From: Bacteroidaceae bacterium
GTDB lineage: Bacteria > Bacteroidota > Bacteroidia > Bacteroidales > Bacteroidaceae
Assembly: GCA_017619335.1 (NCBI GenBank)
Contig: JAFZSP010000032.1
Span: forward strand, 108,278 to 172,277
Length of the DNA stretch: 64,000 bases
Direction: 5' to 3'
Of the stretch, positions 8,476-15,727 are shown piece after piece; the first letter of the stretch is position 1; every line of letters starts with the position of its first letter. The notes beneath the pieces are model-generated. The model saw only the letters and a program-made list of their open reading frames with translations. It was not told the DNA's origin and ran no database searches. The position numbers and the translations under genes are program-made.

Positions 8476-9675
8476 ATGAAAAAAATCATGATGAGTCTGA
8501 CTGCCTTCCTCGCCTTTTGTGGAGGAGCAGCAGCACAGCAAGTGGCAGTAGCTCCAGTTGAAGCACTGCCTGGCGAAACCGTAGCACTGTCCATTCAACT
8601 TGACACTGATGGCGGCAGCTACACAGGTTTGGAGTTTGACATTCAGTTTCCGTGCGAGGGATTCACGACGACAGGAACTGCCACAGTTACGGCCGCATGG
8701 GATGGTGCATTCACCATTGGCGATGTAGGTGGTGTGGGAATCAGTAACCTGGCACGTTGCGGGGTGTTGTCCTACAGCGACACCGCCATCCCTGGCGATG
8801 GGTTACAGAATCTTGGAAACGTAGAGTTTACTGTGGGAGCAGGTTTGGCAACAGGCGACTATACCATCACCTTGACCAATATGACTTTGGTAGGGACAGG
8901 CAGAACTTCAGTGTCGGATGCATCATTCACACTCAGTGTGGTGGACGTGCATACAATAGTACTTGATGAGACGTCTCCCTCTGTCCCCACTGCAAGCAAT
9001 GGAACAGTGAACGTGCTCGTGAAACGCGCCGTCAATGCAGAGAGCTGGAGCACGATCGTTTTGCCTTTTGACATGACAGCGGCTCAGGTGACGTCAGCAT
9101 TTGGAACAGGCGTGCAGTTGGCTGACTTTACTGGCGTTGAAAACATTTATGACAATGAAGATAATGTTGTCGGTATCACTGTCAACTTCTCCAGCGGTGT
9201 AACCGCCATAGAAGCAAATCATCCTTACGTAATTAAGGTGTCTTCTGATATTACGGAGTTTACTGTCGAAGGCGTGACGGTTGAACCGGATGAAGATGAG
9301 GCTTACATAGAGTTCGATAATGGAAAGACTGGTGGCAGAAGAGTGGTCTATAGCGGATTCTATGGCACCTATCATGCAGGAACTGTTTTGGACAAATTCA
9401 GTGTTTTCCTCAACAATAACAAGTTCTATTATTCAGACGGAACTGTGACGATGAAGGGCTACCGCGCTTACTTTGAATTCCTGGATGTTCTAACGGCATT
9501 TGAAAACGACTATCCTGTCAAAATGTTCATAGATGGCGTAACGACAGATATGAAGATGATAGATAACGAACAAGGGTCTGCAGATTATATCTTCGACTTG
9601 AGTGGACGCAGAGTTTTAAAGCCTGAGAAGCAACGTCTGTATATCATCAATGGCAAAAAAGCCGTCGTCAAATGA
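8476..9675 (+). CDS. Secreted cohesin-like protein with sorting tail, 399 aa
   Basis: A signal peptide (about 1-20, AAAQQ) precedes one cohesin-like module (about 21-155; opening VAPVEALPGETVALSIQL). A second beta-rich module (about 165-290) carries the SWSTIVLPFDM block common in secreted proteins of this group. The tail reads FDLSGRRV ... LYIINGKKAVVK, as in the protease two genes upstream. The gene lies 24 bases after the scaffoldin-like gene. One attractive reading is a surface anchor: exported and attached through its tail, it would present a cohesin to the dockerin proteins of the operon. Confidence 0.75.
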   Translation: MKKIMMSLTAFLAFCGGAAAQQVAVAPVEALPGETVALSIQLDTDGGSYTGLEFDIQFPCEGFTTTGTATVTAAWDGAFTIGDVGGVGISNLARCGVLSYSDTAIPGDGLQNLGNVEFTVGAGLATGDYTITLTNMTLVGTGRTSVSDASFTLSVVDVHTIVLDETSPSVPTASNGTVNVLVKRAVNAESWSTIVLPFDMTAAQVTSAFGTGVQLADFTGVENIYDNEDNVVGITVNFSSGVTAIEANHPYVIKVSSDITEFTVEGVTVEPDEDEAYIEFDNGKTGGRRVVYSGFYGTYHAGTVLDKFSVFLNNNKFYYSDGTVTMKGYRAYFEFLDVLTAFENDYPVKMFIDGVTTDMKMIDNEQGSADYIFDLSGRRVLKPEKQRLYIINGKKAVVK

Positions 9676-9725
9676 TGAAGAAGAGTTTTTGAACCGTCAT
9701 GAATCATGTAAATTATCAGGACATT

Positions 9726-9914
9726 ATGAAAAAGATATATCATTCACCCGTAGTTACGATTGTGCATCTCAACAATAAACAAACCATCCTGACACAGAGC
9801 AACAGCATCACGTCTGACTTAGGTATTGGCTTTGGCGGAATGTCAGGAGGCTCAATAGAACCGGAGGTCAAAAAGTTTGATTTTGGAGCTTTGGAAGATG
9901 CATGGAGCGAATAG
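9726..9914 (+). CDS. Small conserved-type peptide, 62 aa
   Basis: I choose the ATG at 9726 because the product then begins MKKIYHSPVVTIVHL, parallel to the 56-residue product at 60006 (MKKAYIIPETLIVKV). Both have an N-terminal M-K-K-x-Y-x-x-P block and a C-terminal acidic stretch with D-A/E-W. This one has a Gly-rich middle (GIGFGGMSGG). There is no clear cleavable signal. It ends the secreted cohesin/dockerin operon and is followed by a strong hairpin. Both peptides sit directly downstream of a secreted protein with a sorting tail. Function unknown. Confidence 0.7.
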   Translation: MKKIYHSPVVTIVHLNNKQTILTQSNSITSDLGIGFGGMSGGSIEPEVKKFDFGALEDAWSE

Positions 9915-9942
9915 CGTCCTTGTTTTAGGAAGTCAATATTTT

Positions 9943-9991
9943 GAAGCCGAGGAGCAGCAGGAGAGGAAACCTCCTACTGCTCCTCGGCTTC
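9943..9991 (+). terminator. Hairpin ending the cohesin/dockerin operon
   Basis: Arms 9943-9963 and 9971-9991 are 21 bases each with one mismatch (core GCCGAGGAGCAG) around a 7-base loop. It stands 29 bases after the stop of the small peptide gene. There is no T-run, so it may stabilise the 3' end rather than terminate alone. Confidence 0.65.
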
Positions 9992-10052
9992 GTCATAAGA
10001 TCGGTGACGGCAAAGTCAAATTCATCATAGAAGAAAACAGAATTACCTTTCC

Positions 10053-10129
10053 GGGGTCAAAGACGGTGAAGCCGTTTCCGCTCAATAGCCGTGGGTCGGA
10101 ACTGCCTGCGGCTATTGAGCGGAGACCCC
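10053..10129. other. Nested inverted repeats, possible structured RNA
   Basis: A perfect 14-bp pairing (10078-10091 with 10109-10122; CCGCTCAATAGCCG) sits inside an outer GGGGTC/GACCCC pairing (10053-10058 with 10124-10129). A small ACGG/CCGT hairpin lies on the 5' side. No gene covers it. Just upstream (10003-10037) is a stretch nearly identical to the complement of 56401-56434. Confidence 0.5.
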
Positions 10130-10213
10130 ATCGTGGTCTTGAAAGAATTAATGTGGAACGTCTGAAAAGTGATGAGGAAGTTTTCTTTGTATACTCCGGA
10201 GCGTACCAAGAAA

Positions 10214-10251
10214 GAAAGCCATGTGCCAGAAAAGCTGGACACATGGCTTTC
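10214..10251 (-). terminator. Terminator of tRNA-Gln
   Basis: A perfect 12-bp stem (GAAAGCCATGTG, 10214-10225 with 10240-10251) lies just past the 3' end of the minus-strand tRNA. In that direction it is followed by a pyrimidine-rich TTTCTTGG. Confidence 0.65.
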
Positions 10252-10268
10252 AAAGGAGCGTTCTTTGA

Positions 10269-10342
10269 TGGTTGGGATACCCGGATTCGAACCAGGAAAA
10301 ACAGAACCAAAACCTGTTGTGTTACCATTACACCATATCCCA
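10269..10342 (-). tRNA. tRNA-Gln (anticodon TTG), CCA encoded
   Basis: Read on the minus strand, the acceptor arms TGGGATA and TATCCCA pair. The D-arm is GGTGTAATGGTAACAC, the anticodon loop TTTTGGT gives TTG, and the T-arm contains GGTTCGAATCC. The discriminator A is followed by an encoded CCA (10269-10271). No integrase lies nearby. Confidence 0.93.
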
Positions 10343-10441
10343 ATCCTGAGGCTTTTATTGCTAAAAGCGGCGCAAAGGTACGTATTTTAAATGGATAATG
10401 GACAAGAGAGCGCTGAGAATTAGAGGACAAGAGTGAAAGAT

Positions 10442-11545
10442 TTAACAATCTTTTACAGAACGGGCGAGTTGGAGGCCGTCGAGTATCGTAATGTAGTCTT
10501 GAATGGCAGCATGAATCTCTGGGATGCAGATGAATTCGTCTGCAGTGTGACTGCGGGCACTGTCGCCAGGTCCCATCTTCATGGATGGACACGTCATCAG
10601 GGCCTGATCCGAGAGTGTGGGAGAACCGTAGGGCCGACGACCTTCACCATTGTTAGTGGGACCCAGTGAAAGCACGCGTTGCAGCAACGGATGGTCTGGT
10701 GCAATGCGGGAGGAACAGAGTCGGAAACTGCGGGCACGGACCTCACTCTGTAGTGCGGCAGAGACGGTTTGGAAGATTTCCTGATTGGTGTAACACTCGT
10801 TGCTGCGGACATCCACAGTGAAGGTGCACGTGTCTGGGACGACATTGTGTTGAGTGCCGGCATTGATGATGGTGGCTGTCATCTTCACGGGGCCTAAGAG
10901 GGGCGAGACGCGTGGAAACTGGTGATGCCGAATCCAGTTAATGTCGTCAATGGCGTGATAGAGAGCGTTGTCGCCTTCTTCGCGTGCGGCGTGCCCCGCT
11001 CTTCCGTGTGCAGTGACATCCAGCACCATCAAGCCTTTCTCGGCAATGGCAGGCTGCATACCTGTGGGTTCTCCCACGAGGGCCACATCAATGTGTGGCA
11101 ACAAGGGTAACATCCGTTCTACGCCATCGTGCCCCGAGACCTCTTCCTCGGCTGATGCCAGCAACAATAAATTATAGGTTCGCGCGCGAGGGGCAATGTG
11201 GCAGAAAGCCTGCGTGAGACAGACGAGAGAGGCTCCGTCGTCGTTGGAACCGAGACCGTAAAGGCGGTCGCCCTCGAGTGTTGGCGTGAGTGGATCCCTT
11301 TTCCATCCATTAACGGCTTTAACGGTGTCCAAGTGTGCACAAAGCAACAAAGTGGGCTTTTTCTCGTCAAAGTCGGGCGCGAGGGCCCAAATGTTGTTGG
11401 CTTCACGTTGGGGCGTGAAGCCTTTCTCCTCGATGAAATGGACAAAAATTGTTGCCGCCTCAGCTTCATTACGACTGGTGCGTGGAGTGGCGATGAGTGC
11501 TTTCAGGAGCTCCAAAGCCTCGTTGGTCAGATGGTCAAAATACAT
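10442..11545 (-). CDS. M20 family metallo-hydrolase, probable N-acyl-ornithine deacetylase, 367 aa
   Basis: M20 peptidase features are present: LCAHLDTV with the first zinc His and Asp, SNDDGA with the bridging Asp, SAEEEVSG with the catalytic and zinc Glu pair, and VGEPTG. A central dimerisation domain follows (about 170-285). In Bacteroidetes proteins of this shape act in arginine synthesis on N-acetyl- or N-succinyl-ornithine. The assignment to that substrate is inference. I start at 11545 (MYFDHLTNEA). The longer frame to 11617 overlaps the divergent promoter of the acyl-CoA ligase gene and adds an unusual sequence. Confidence 0.8.
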   Translation of the reverse strand: MYFDHLTNEALELLKALIATPRTSRNEAEAATIFVHFIEEKGFTPQREANNIWALAPDFDEKKPTLLLCAHLDTVKAVNGWKRDPLTPTLEGDRLYGLGSNDDGASLVCLTQAFCHIAPRARTYNLLLLASAEEEVSGHDGVERMLPLLPHIDVALVGEPTGMQPAIAEKGLMVLDVTAHGRAGHAAREEGDNALYHAIDDINWIRHHQFPRVSPLLGPVKMTATIINAGTQHNVVPDTCTFTVDVRSNECYTNQEIFQTVSAALQSEVRARSFRLCSSRIAPDHPLLQRVLSLGPTNNGEGRRPYGSPTLSDQALMTCPSMKMGPGDSARSHTADEFICIPEIHAAIQDYITILDGLQLARSVKDC

Positions 11546-11591
11546 TGTTTCGTGCTTAGATGCGGCAAAGATATAAAAAAAATGCCAAACA

Positions 11592-11625
11592 TTTGCGATT
11601 AAATGAAAAAAACTCACTATCTTTG
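11592..11625 (+). promoter_or_regulatory. Promoter of the acyl-CoA ligase gene
   Basis: TTTG (11592-11595) and TATCTTTG (11618-11625) with a 22-base spacer fit the Bacteroidetes consensus. This places transcription downstream of any start before about 11632 and supports the ATG at 11653. Confidence 0.6.
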
Positions 11626-11652
11626 TGGCGTAAAAAGCAAAAAAGTACGCTT

Positions 11653-13461
11653 ATGTTGAACAATTCACCCCTCTCAACGCTCATTCATGAGCAAGCGAAA
11701 GTGTATGGCGAGAAGGTAGCGCTCAGCTATCGTGACTATGCTTCGGCCACGTGGAAAGACATCAGTTGGCGGCAGTTCTCGGAGACCGTCTCCCTGGTGT
11801 CCAATGCTCTCATCCAACTTGGGGTGGCCGAGCAGGAGAACATTGCTGTGTTCACACAGAACAAGCCCGAAGGCGTCTGCGTGGATTTCGGAGCTTACGG
11901 TGCACGTGTGGTATCGATTCCTTTCTATGCCACCAGCAGCGAGGCCCAGATTCAGTACATGATCAATGATGCCGACGTGCGGTTTGTCTTCGTGGGCGAG
12001 CAGTACCAATATGAAACAGCGTTCCGTGTCTTCAAGATGTGCCCCACGCTCCAGCGCCTCATCATCTTCGACCCCTCTGTGCAGAAGAACCCGCAGGATC
12101 AGGTGTCTATGTACTGGGATGAGTTCCTGCTGTTGGGCAAGGGTCTGCCTCATGCCGACGAGGTGGCACGTCGCGTTGCCGCCATCCAGCCCGATGACCT
12201 GGTGAATATCCTCTACACCAGTGGTACCACGGGCGTTTCCAAGGGGGTGATGCTCACCTATCGTATGTACGCTGCAGCCATTCCAGCCAATGACCGTGTC
12301 ATGGATCTCACAGAGAAAGATGTCATCATGTGCTTCCTGCCGTTCACCCATGTGTTCGAGCGGGCCTGGAGCTACTGGTGCCTGAGTCGCGGTGCCCGGC
12401 TGGCCATCAACCTGCGGCCGCAGGATATTCTGATGACGCTGCGTGAGGTACATCCTTCCTGTATGGCGGCAGTGCCTCGCTTCTGGGAAAAGGTGTATTC
12501 AGGCGTGCAGGAAAAGATTGCCGGCAGCAGTGCCATCGAACGCAAATTGATGTTGGATGCGCTGGCAGTGGGCAAGAAATACAACGTTGATTACAAGCTC
12601 CAAGGGCTGGAGCCGCCACTCCCGTTGAAGCTGCGTTACAAGGTCTATGAGAAGACTGTTATCGCACTGTTGAAGAAGACATTAGGTCTGGAGAACGCCA
12701 GCTTCTTCCCCACGGCAGGTTCCTTCATCCCACCAACCATAGAAGAGTTCGTGCACTCCTGCGGCATTCGCATGACAGCGGGTTACGGAATGACAGAGAC
12801 CACTGCTACCGTCTCCTGTGACTGGCACCACTCACCTGTCAGCATCGGTTCCGTTGGACGTGTGTTGGAGGGCATAGACATCAGCTTCGGTGAACAGAAC
12901 GAGATTCTCTTGCGTGGCGACACCATCACCAAGGGCTACTACCGCAAGGCCGAGATCACGGCACAGGCCTATGATGACGAAGGTTGGTTCCACACTGGTG
13001 ACTGCGGCTATATAAAGGACGGCGAGCTATTCCTGACCGACCGCATCAAGGACCTCTTCAAAACATCCAATGGTAAATACATCTCACCGCAGGCATTGGA
13101 GTCCAAGTTCGTCGTTGATCGCTATATCGATGAAGTGGCTATTATTGCCGATGAGCACAAATTCGTCTCCGCCCTCATCATCCCAGACTATAACCTGTTG
13201 GAACAGTGGGCCAAGGATAATGCTGTCGCTTTTGAAAGCAGAGAGCAGCTGTGCGCCAATCCCCTGGTCAACAAGATGATCATGGACCGCATTGAGACCT
13301 TGCAGCAGGAATTTGCTCATTATGAGCAGGTCAAACGCATCACGCTGCTGCCAGAACCTTTCAGCATGGAACGCGGAGAACTCACCAACACCCTCAAAAT
13401 CAAACGACCCGTCATCGCCAAGAACTATAAGGAGCAGATTGACGCTATGTACGTAGAATAA
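11653..13461 (+). CDS. Long-chain fatty acid--CoA ligase (AMP-forming), 602 aa
   Basis: This is an acyl-adenylate-forming enzyme activating fatty acids to acyl-CoA. The P-loop YTSGTTGVSKGVM lies near residues 188-200. Downstream are GYGMTETTATVS (A5-type motif) and the adenylate-binding block GWFHTGDCGYI. The hinge region is DRIKDLFKTSNGKYISP. Length and motif order match FadD15-like ligases of Bacteroidetes. There is no signal peptide. It is followed after 3 bases by prfB, so the two are probably cotranscribed. Confidence 0.88.
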   Translation: MLNNSPLSTLIHEQAKVYGEKVALSYRDYASATWKDISWRQFSETVSLVSNALIQLGVAEQENIAVFTQNKPEGVCVDFGAYGARVVSIPFYATSSEAQIQYMINDADVRFVFVGEQYQYETAFRVFKMCPTLQRLIIFDPSVQKNPQDQVSMYWDEFLLLGKGLPHADEVARRVAAIQPDDLVNILYTSGTTGVSKGVMLTYRMYAAAIPANDRVMDLTEKDVIMCFLPFTHVFERAWSYWCLSRGARLAINLRPQDILMTLREVHPSCMAAVPRFWEKVYSGVQEKIAGSSAIERKLMLDALAVGKKYNVDYKLQGLEPPLPLKLRYKVYEKTVIALLKKTLGLENASFFPTAGSFIPPTIEEFVHSCGIRMTAGYGMTETTATVSCDWHHSPVSIGSVGRVLEGIDISFGEQNEILLRGDTITKGYYRKAEITAQAYDDEGWFHTGDCGYIKDGELFLTDRIKDLFKTSNGKYISPQALESKFVVDRYIDEVAIIADEHKFVSALIIPDYNLLEQWAKDNAVAFESREQLCANPLVNKMIMDRIETLQQEFAHYEQVKRITLLPEPFSMERGELTNTLKIKRPVIAKNYKEQIDAMYVE

Positions 13462-13464
13462 AGT

Positions 13465-14577
13465 ATGATCACCCAAGAACAATTAAAGGAAATCCAAGAG
13501 CGCGTGGAAGCGCTCTACAAATACCTCGATATTCCTCGCAAGCAGATGGAGTATGAGGAGGAACAACTGCGCACGCAGGCACCCGACTTCTGGGAGGATG
13601 CCAAGCGAGCAGAGGAGCAGATGAAAAAGGTCAAGAGCCTGGAGAAATGGATTAAAGGCTATGCCGAAGTAAAGACCCTCTCCGACGAGCTGGCCACGGC
13701 TTATGACTTCTTCAAGGAAGAACTCGTCACAGAACAGGAAGTGGACGAGCTGTATGCAAAAAACATCGATTCCATCGAGAATCTGGAACTGAGGAATATG
13801 CTGCGTCAGGAGGAAGACCCGATGGATGCCGTCCTGAAGATCAACTCCGGAGCTGGAGGCACAGAGGCACAGGATTGGGCACAGATGCTCATGAGAATGT
13901 ATATGCGGTGGGCCGAGCAGAATGGCTACAAATGTGTGGTCAGCAACCTCTTGGAGGCTGATGATGCAGGCATCAAGTCCTGCACCTTGGAAATTATGGG
14001 TGAGTATGCCTACGGTTACCTTAAAGGGGAAAACGGTGTGCATCGTCTCGTCCGCGTCTCTCCCTACAATGCACAGGGCAAGCGCATGACTTCCTTCGCT
14101 TCAGTCTTCGTCACACCACTTGTGGATGATTCCATAGAGGTGAACATCGAACAATCCCGCATCTCATGGGATACCTTCCGCAGCAGTGGAGCCGGTGGAC
14201 AGAATGTGAACAAAGTGGAGTCGGGCGTTCGTCTGCGTTATCAGTATAAGGATCCCTACACCGGTGAGGAAGAAGAAATCCTCATTGAGAACACCGAGAC
14301 CCGCGACCAACCCAAGAACAAGGAGAACGCGCTGCGCCTGCTCCGCTCAATGCTCTATGACAAAGAACTACAGCATCGTATGCAGGAACAGGCCAAGGTG
14401 GAAGCTGGCAAGAAGAAAATCGAATGGGGCTCACAGATTCGCTCCTACGTCTTTGATGACCGCCGCGTCAAGGATCACCGCACGGGTTACCAGACTTCCG
14501 ATGTGGGAGGTGTGATGGATGGCAAAATAGATGCCTTCATCAAGGCCTACCTGATGGAATTCGGTGGAGAAGCTTAA
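13465..14577 (+). CDS. prfB: Peptide chain release factor 2, 370 aa
   Basis: It releases peptides at UAA/UGA codons. The GGQ motif lies in SSGAGGQNVNKVE and the PCRF domain occupies the N-terminal half. The codon-recognition tripeptide position, in the context HRLVRVSPYNAQGKRMTSF, reads SPY rather than the usual SPF. The gene is one continuous frame from 13465: the slippery CTT-TGA that drives programmed frameshifting in many bacteria is absent at the expected place (Y-K-Y-L-D). Autoregulation by frameshifting is therefore lost here. Confidence 0.93.
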   Translation: MITQEQLKEIQERVEALYKYLDIPRKQMEYEEEQLRTQAPDFWEDAKRAEEQMKKVKSLEKWIKGYAEVKTLSDELATAYDFFKEELVTEQEVDELYAKNIDSIENLELRNMLRQEEDPMDAVLKINSGAGGTEAQDWAQMLMRMYMRWAEQNGYKCVVSNLLEADDAGIKSCTLEIMGEYAYGYLKGENGVHRLVRVSPYNAQGKRMTSFASVFVTPLVDDSIEVNIEQSRISWDTFRSSGAGGQNVNKVESGVRLRYQYKDPYTGEEEEILIENTETRDQPKNKENALRLLRSMLYDKELQHRMQEQAKVEAGKKKIEWGSQIRSYVFDDRRVKDHRTGYQTSDVGGVMDGKIDAFIKAYLMEFGGEA

Positions 14578-14610
14578 CAATGAAAACAATCACCATTTAA
14601 TATCAACATT

Positions 14611-14757
14611 ATGAGCAAAGCAAAAAAAGAAGTTCGCGCTGCCAAGAAGGCTGCTCGCGAAGAGAGACAAGCCAAACGTGTCATCAATGGAATCGTAGGA
14701 GGACTCTTGGTGTTCTTCCTCATTCTTTTCGTGGGCTATCTGCTTCTCTTCAACTAA
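14611..14757 (+). CDS. Small single-pass membrane protein, 48 aa
   Basis: This short frame begins MSKAKKEVRAAKKAARE. It has a strongly basic amphipathic N-terminus (about 1-26) followed by one hydrophobic segment (about 27-47; GGLLVFFLILFVGYLLLF) that ends the protein. It sits 33 bases after prfB and 5 bases before the CYTH gene, in line with an operon. Family not recognised. Confidence 0.75.
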   Translation: MSKAKKEVRAAKKAAREERQAKRVINGIVGGLLVFFLILFVGYLLLFN

Positions 14758-14762
14758 TCAAG

Positions 14763-15257
14763 ATGGCACAGGAAATCGAACGCAAGTTCCTCGTGAAAGG
14801 CGACGCCTACCGGGCGCTCGCCTTTCATCATTATCACATCGCTCAAGGATACATCTCCAGTGGCAACGGGCGGACTGTGCGTGTGAGAATCCGTGATGAT
14901 CAAGGTTTCCTGACCATCAAGGGTCCCAGTGCCGATGGCGGGCTCTCACGTTATGAGTTCGAGACAGAAATAGCTGTTTCGGACGCCCATGATCTCATGC
15001 AGTTGTGTGAGCCTGGCATCATAGACAAGACACGTTGGCTGGTGAAGACAGCGGACGGGCACACCTTTGAAGTGGATGAGTTTCATGGAGACAATGACGG
15101 TCTGGTGATGGCCGAAGTGGAGTTGGGTGCAGCTGACGAAACGTTTGAAAAGCCCCATTTCATCGGAAGAGAAGTCACTGGTGACCGCCGTTTCTACAAC
15201 TCACATCTGCGCCGTTACCCTTTCAAACTCTGGAAAGAGGACTGCCCAGAACCATAA
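14763..15257 (+). CDS. CYTH domain triphosphate tunnel enzyme, 164 aa
   Basis: The N-terminal E-x-E-x-K signature (QEIERKFLV, residues 3-11) marks the CYTH/TTM superfamily. Paired acidic and basic strands follow (TVRVRIRD, FLTIKG, FETEI, EVDEF, MAEVEL), as expected for the tunnel. Bacterial members of this length are usually inorganic triphosphatases, and adenylate cyclase activity is less likely. Soluble and cytoplasmic. Confidence 0.85.
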   Translation: MAQEIERKFLVKGDAYRALAFHHYHIAQGYISSGNGRTVRVRIRDDQGFLTIKGPSADGGLSRYEFETEIAVSDAHDLMQLCEPGIIDKTRWLVKTADGHTFEVDEFHGDNDGLVMAEVELGAADETFEKPHFIGREVTGDRRFYNSHLRRYPFKLWKEDCPEP

Positions 15258-15269
15258 CATATAAGATGT

Positions 15270-15662
15270 TTAGCGCTTGAACCAGCGCAAGCGTCTCAGG
15301 AGGGTGAGGCCCACGAGGACTCCGATGGCCACGCCGATGGAATCGGCCACGAAGTCCATCCACTCGCCAGAACGGTAGTTGGTGCAGTATTTCTGCATGA
15401 GTTCCATCACGCCGCCCAACACGATAGGTGCCACCATTCCCCAGGGAATCACGATTTGTCGCTCCAGACCATCATGACCTCTCCAGTACTCCAACCAGAA
15501 GACGGCTGTGAGTCCGAAATACATGACCATGTGTGTCCATTTGTCGGCCAACGGAACATCTTCCACGATTTCCATCGGACCGAATGGAAAAAGCGAAAGA
15601 CCCATCACAACCATCGTCGTCAGAATGGTCAATGGGTAGTGTTTGACTAAATTAGTAAGCAT
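15270..15662 (-). CDS. VanZ-like membrane protein, 130 aa
   Basis: It has four hydrophobic segments with the VanZ-type pattern: LADKWTHMVMYFGL near 38-51 and a DFVADSIGVAIGVL motif before the last helix. The start at 15662 is chosen because the TACTTTTG box of its promoter (15690-15697) overlaps the longer start at 15692. The gene converges on the CYTH gene and diverges from the transporter pair. Role unknown. VanZ proteins are membrane proteins linked to envelope-active antibiotic tolerance in some species. Confidence 0.8.
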   Translation of the reverse strand: MLTNLVKHYPLTILTTMVVMGLSLFPFGPMEIVEDVPLADKWTHMVMYFGLTAVFWLEYWRGHDGLERQIVIPWGMVAPIVLGGVMELMQKYCTNYRSGEWMDFVADSIGVAIGVLVGLTLLRRLRWFKR

Positions 15663-15689
15663 AAAACGCACTTTCTTTGAATTTTGTGG

Positions 15690-15697
15690 CAAAAGTA
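15690..15697 (-). promoter_or_regulatory. -7 element of the VanZ gene
   Basis: TACTTTTG is read on the minus strand, giving a leader of about 20 nt before the ATG at 15662. Confidence 0.55.
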
Positions 15698-15710
15698 CAA
15701 TAATTATTTG

Positions 15711-15718
15711 TAATTTTG
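15711..15718 (+). promoter_or_regulatory. -7 element of the symporter operon
   Basis: TAATTTTG is only ten bases before the ATG at 15728. If transcription starts 5-7 bases past the box, the mRNA is nearly leaderless. Confidence 0.5.
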
Positions 15719-15727
15719 CCCCCGATT

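Noticed and set aside
10269..10342. tRNA-Gln as an integration site
   Set aside because: No integrase gene and no duplicated tRNA 3' end were found in the window.
9877..10398. Open frames covering the tRNA-Gln region on both strands
   Set aside because: They overlap the tRNA, its terminator and inverted repeats. Their similarity to translations near 56400 comes from a shared DNA repeat.
11546..11617. N-terminal extension of the M20 hydrolase
   Set aside because: It overlaps the divergent ligase promoter and adds a sequence that does not fit the family start.
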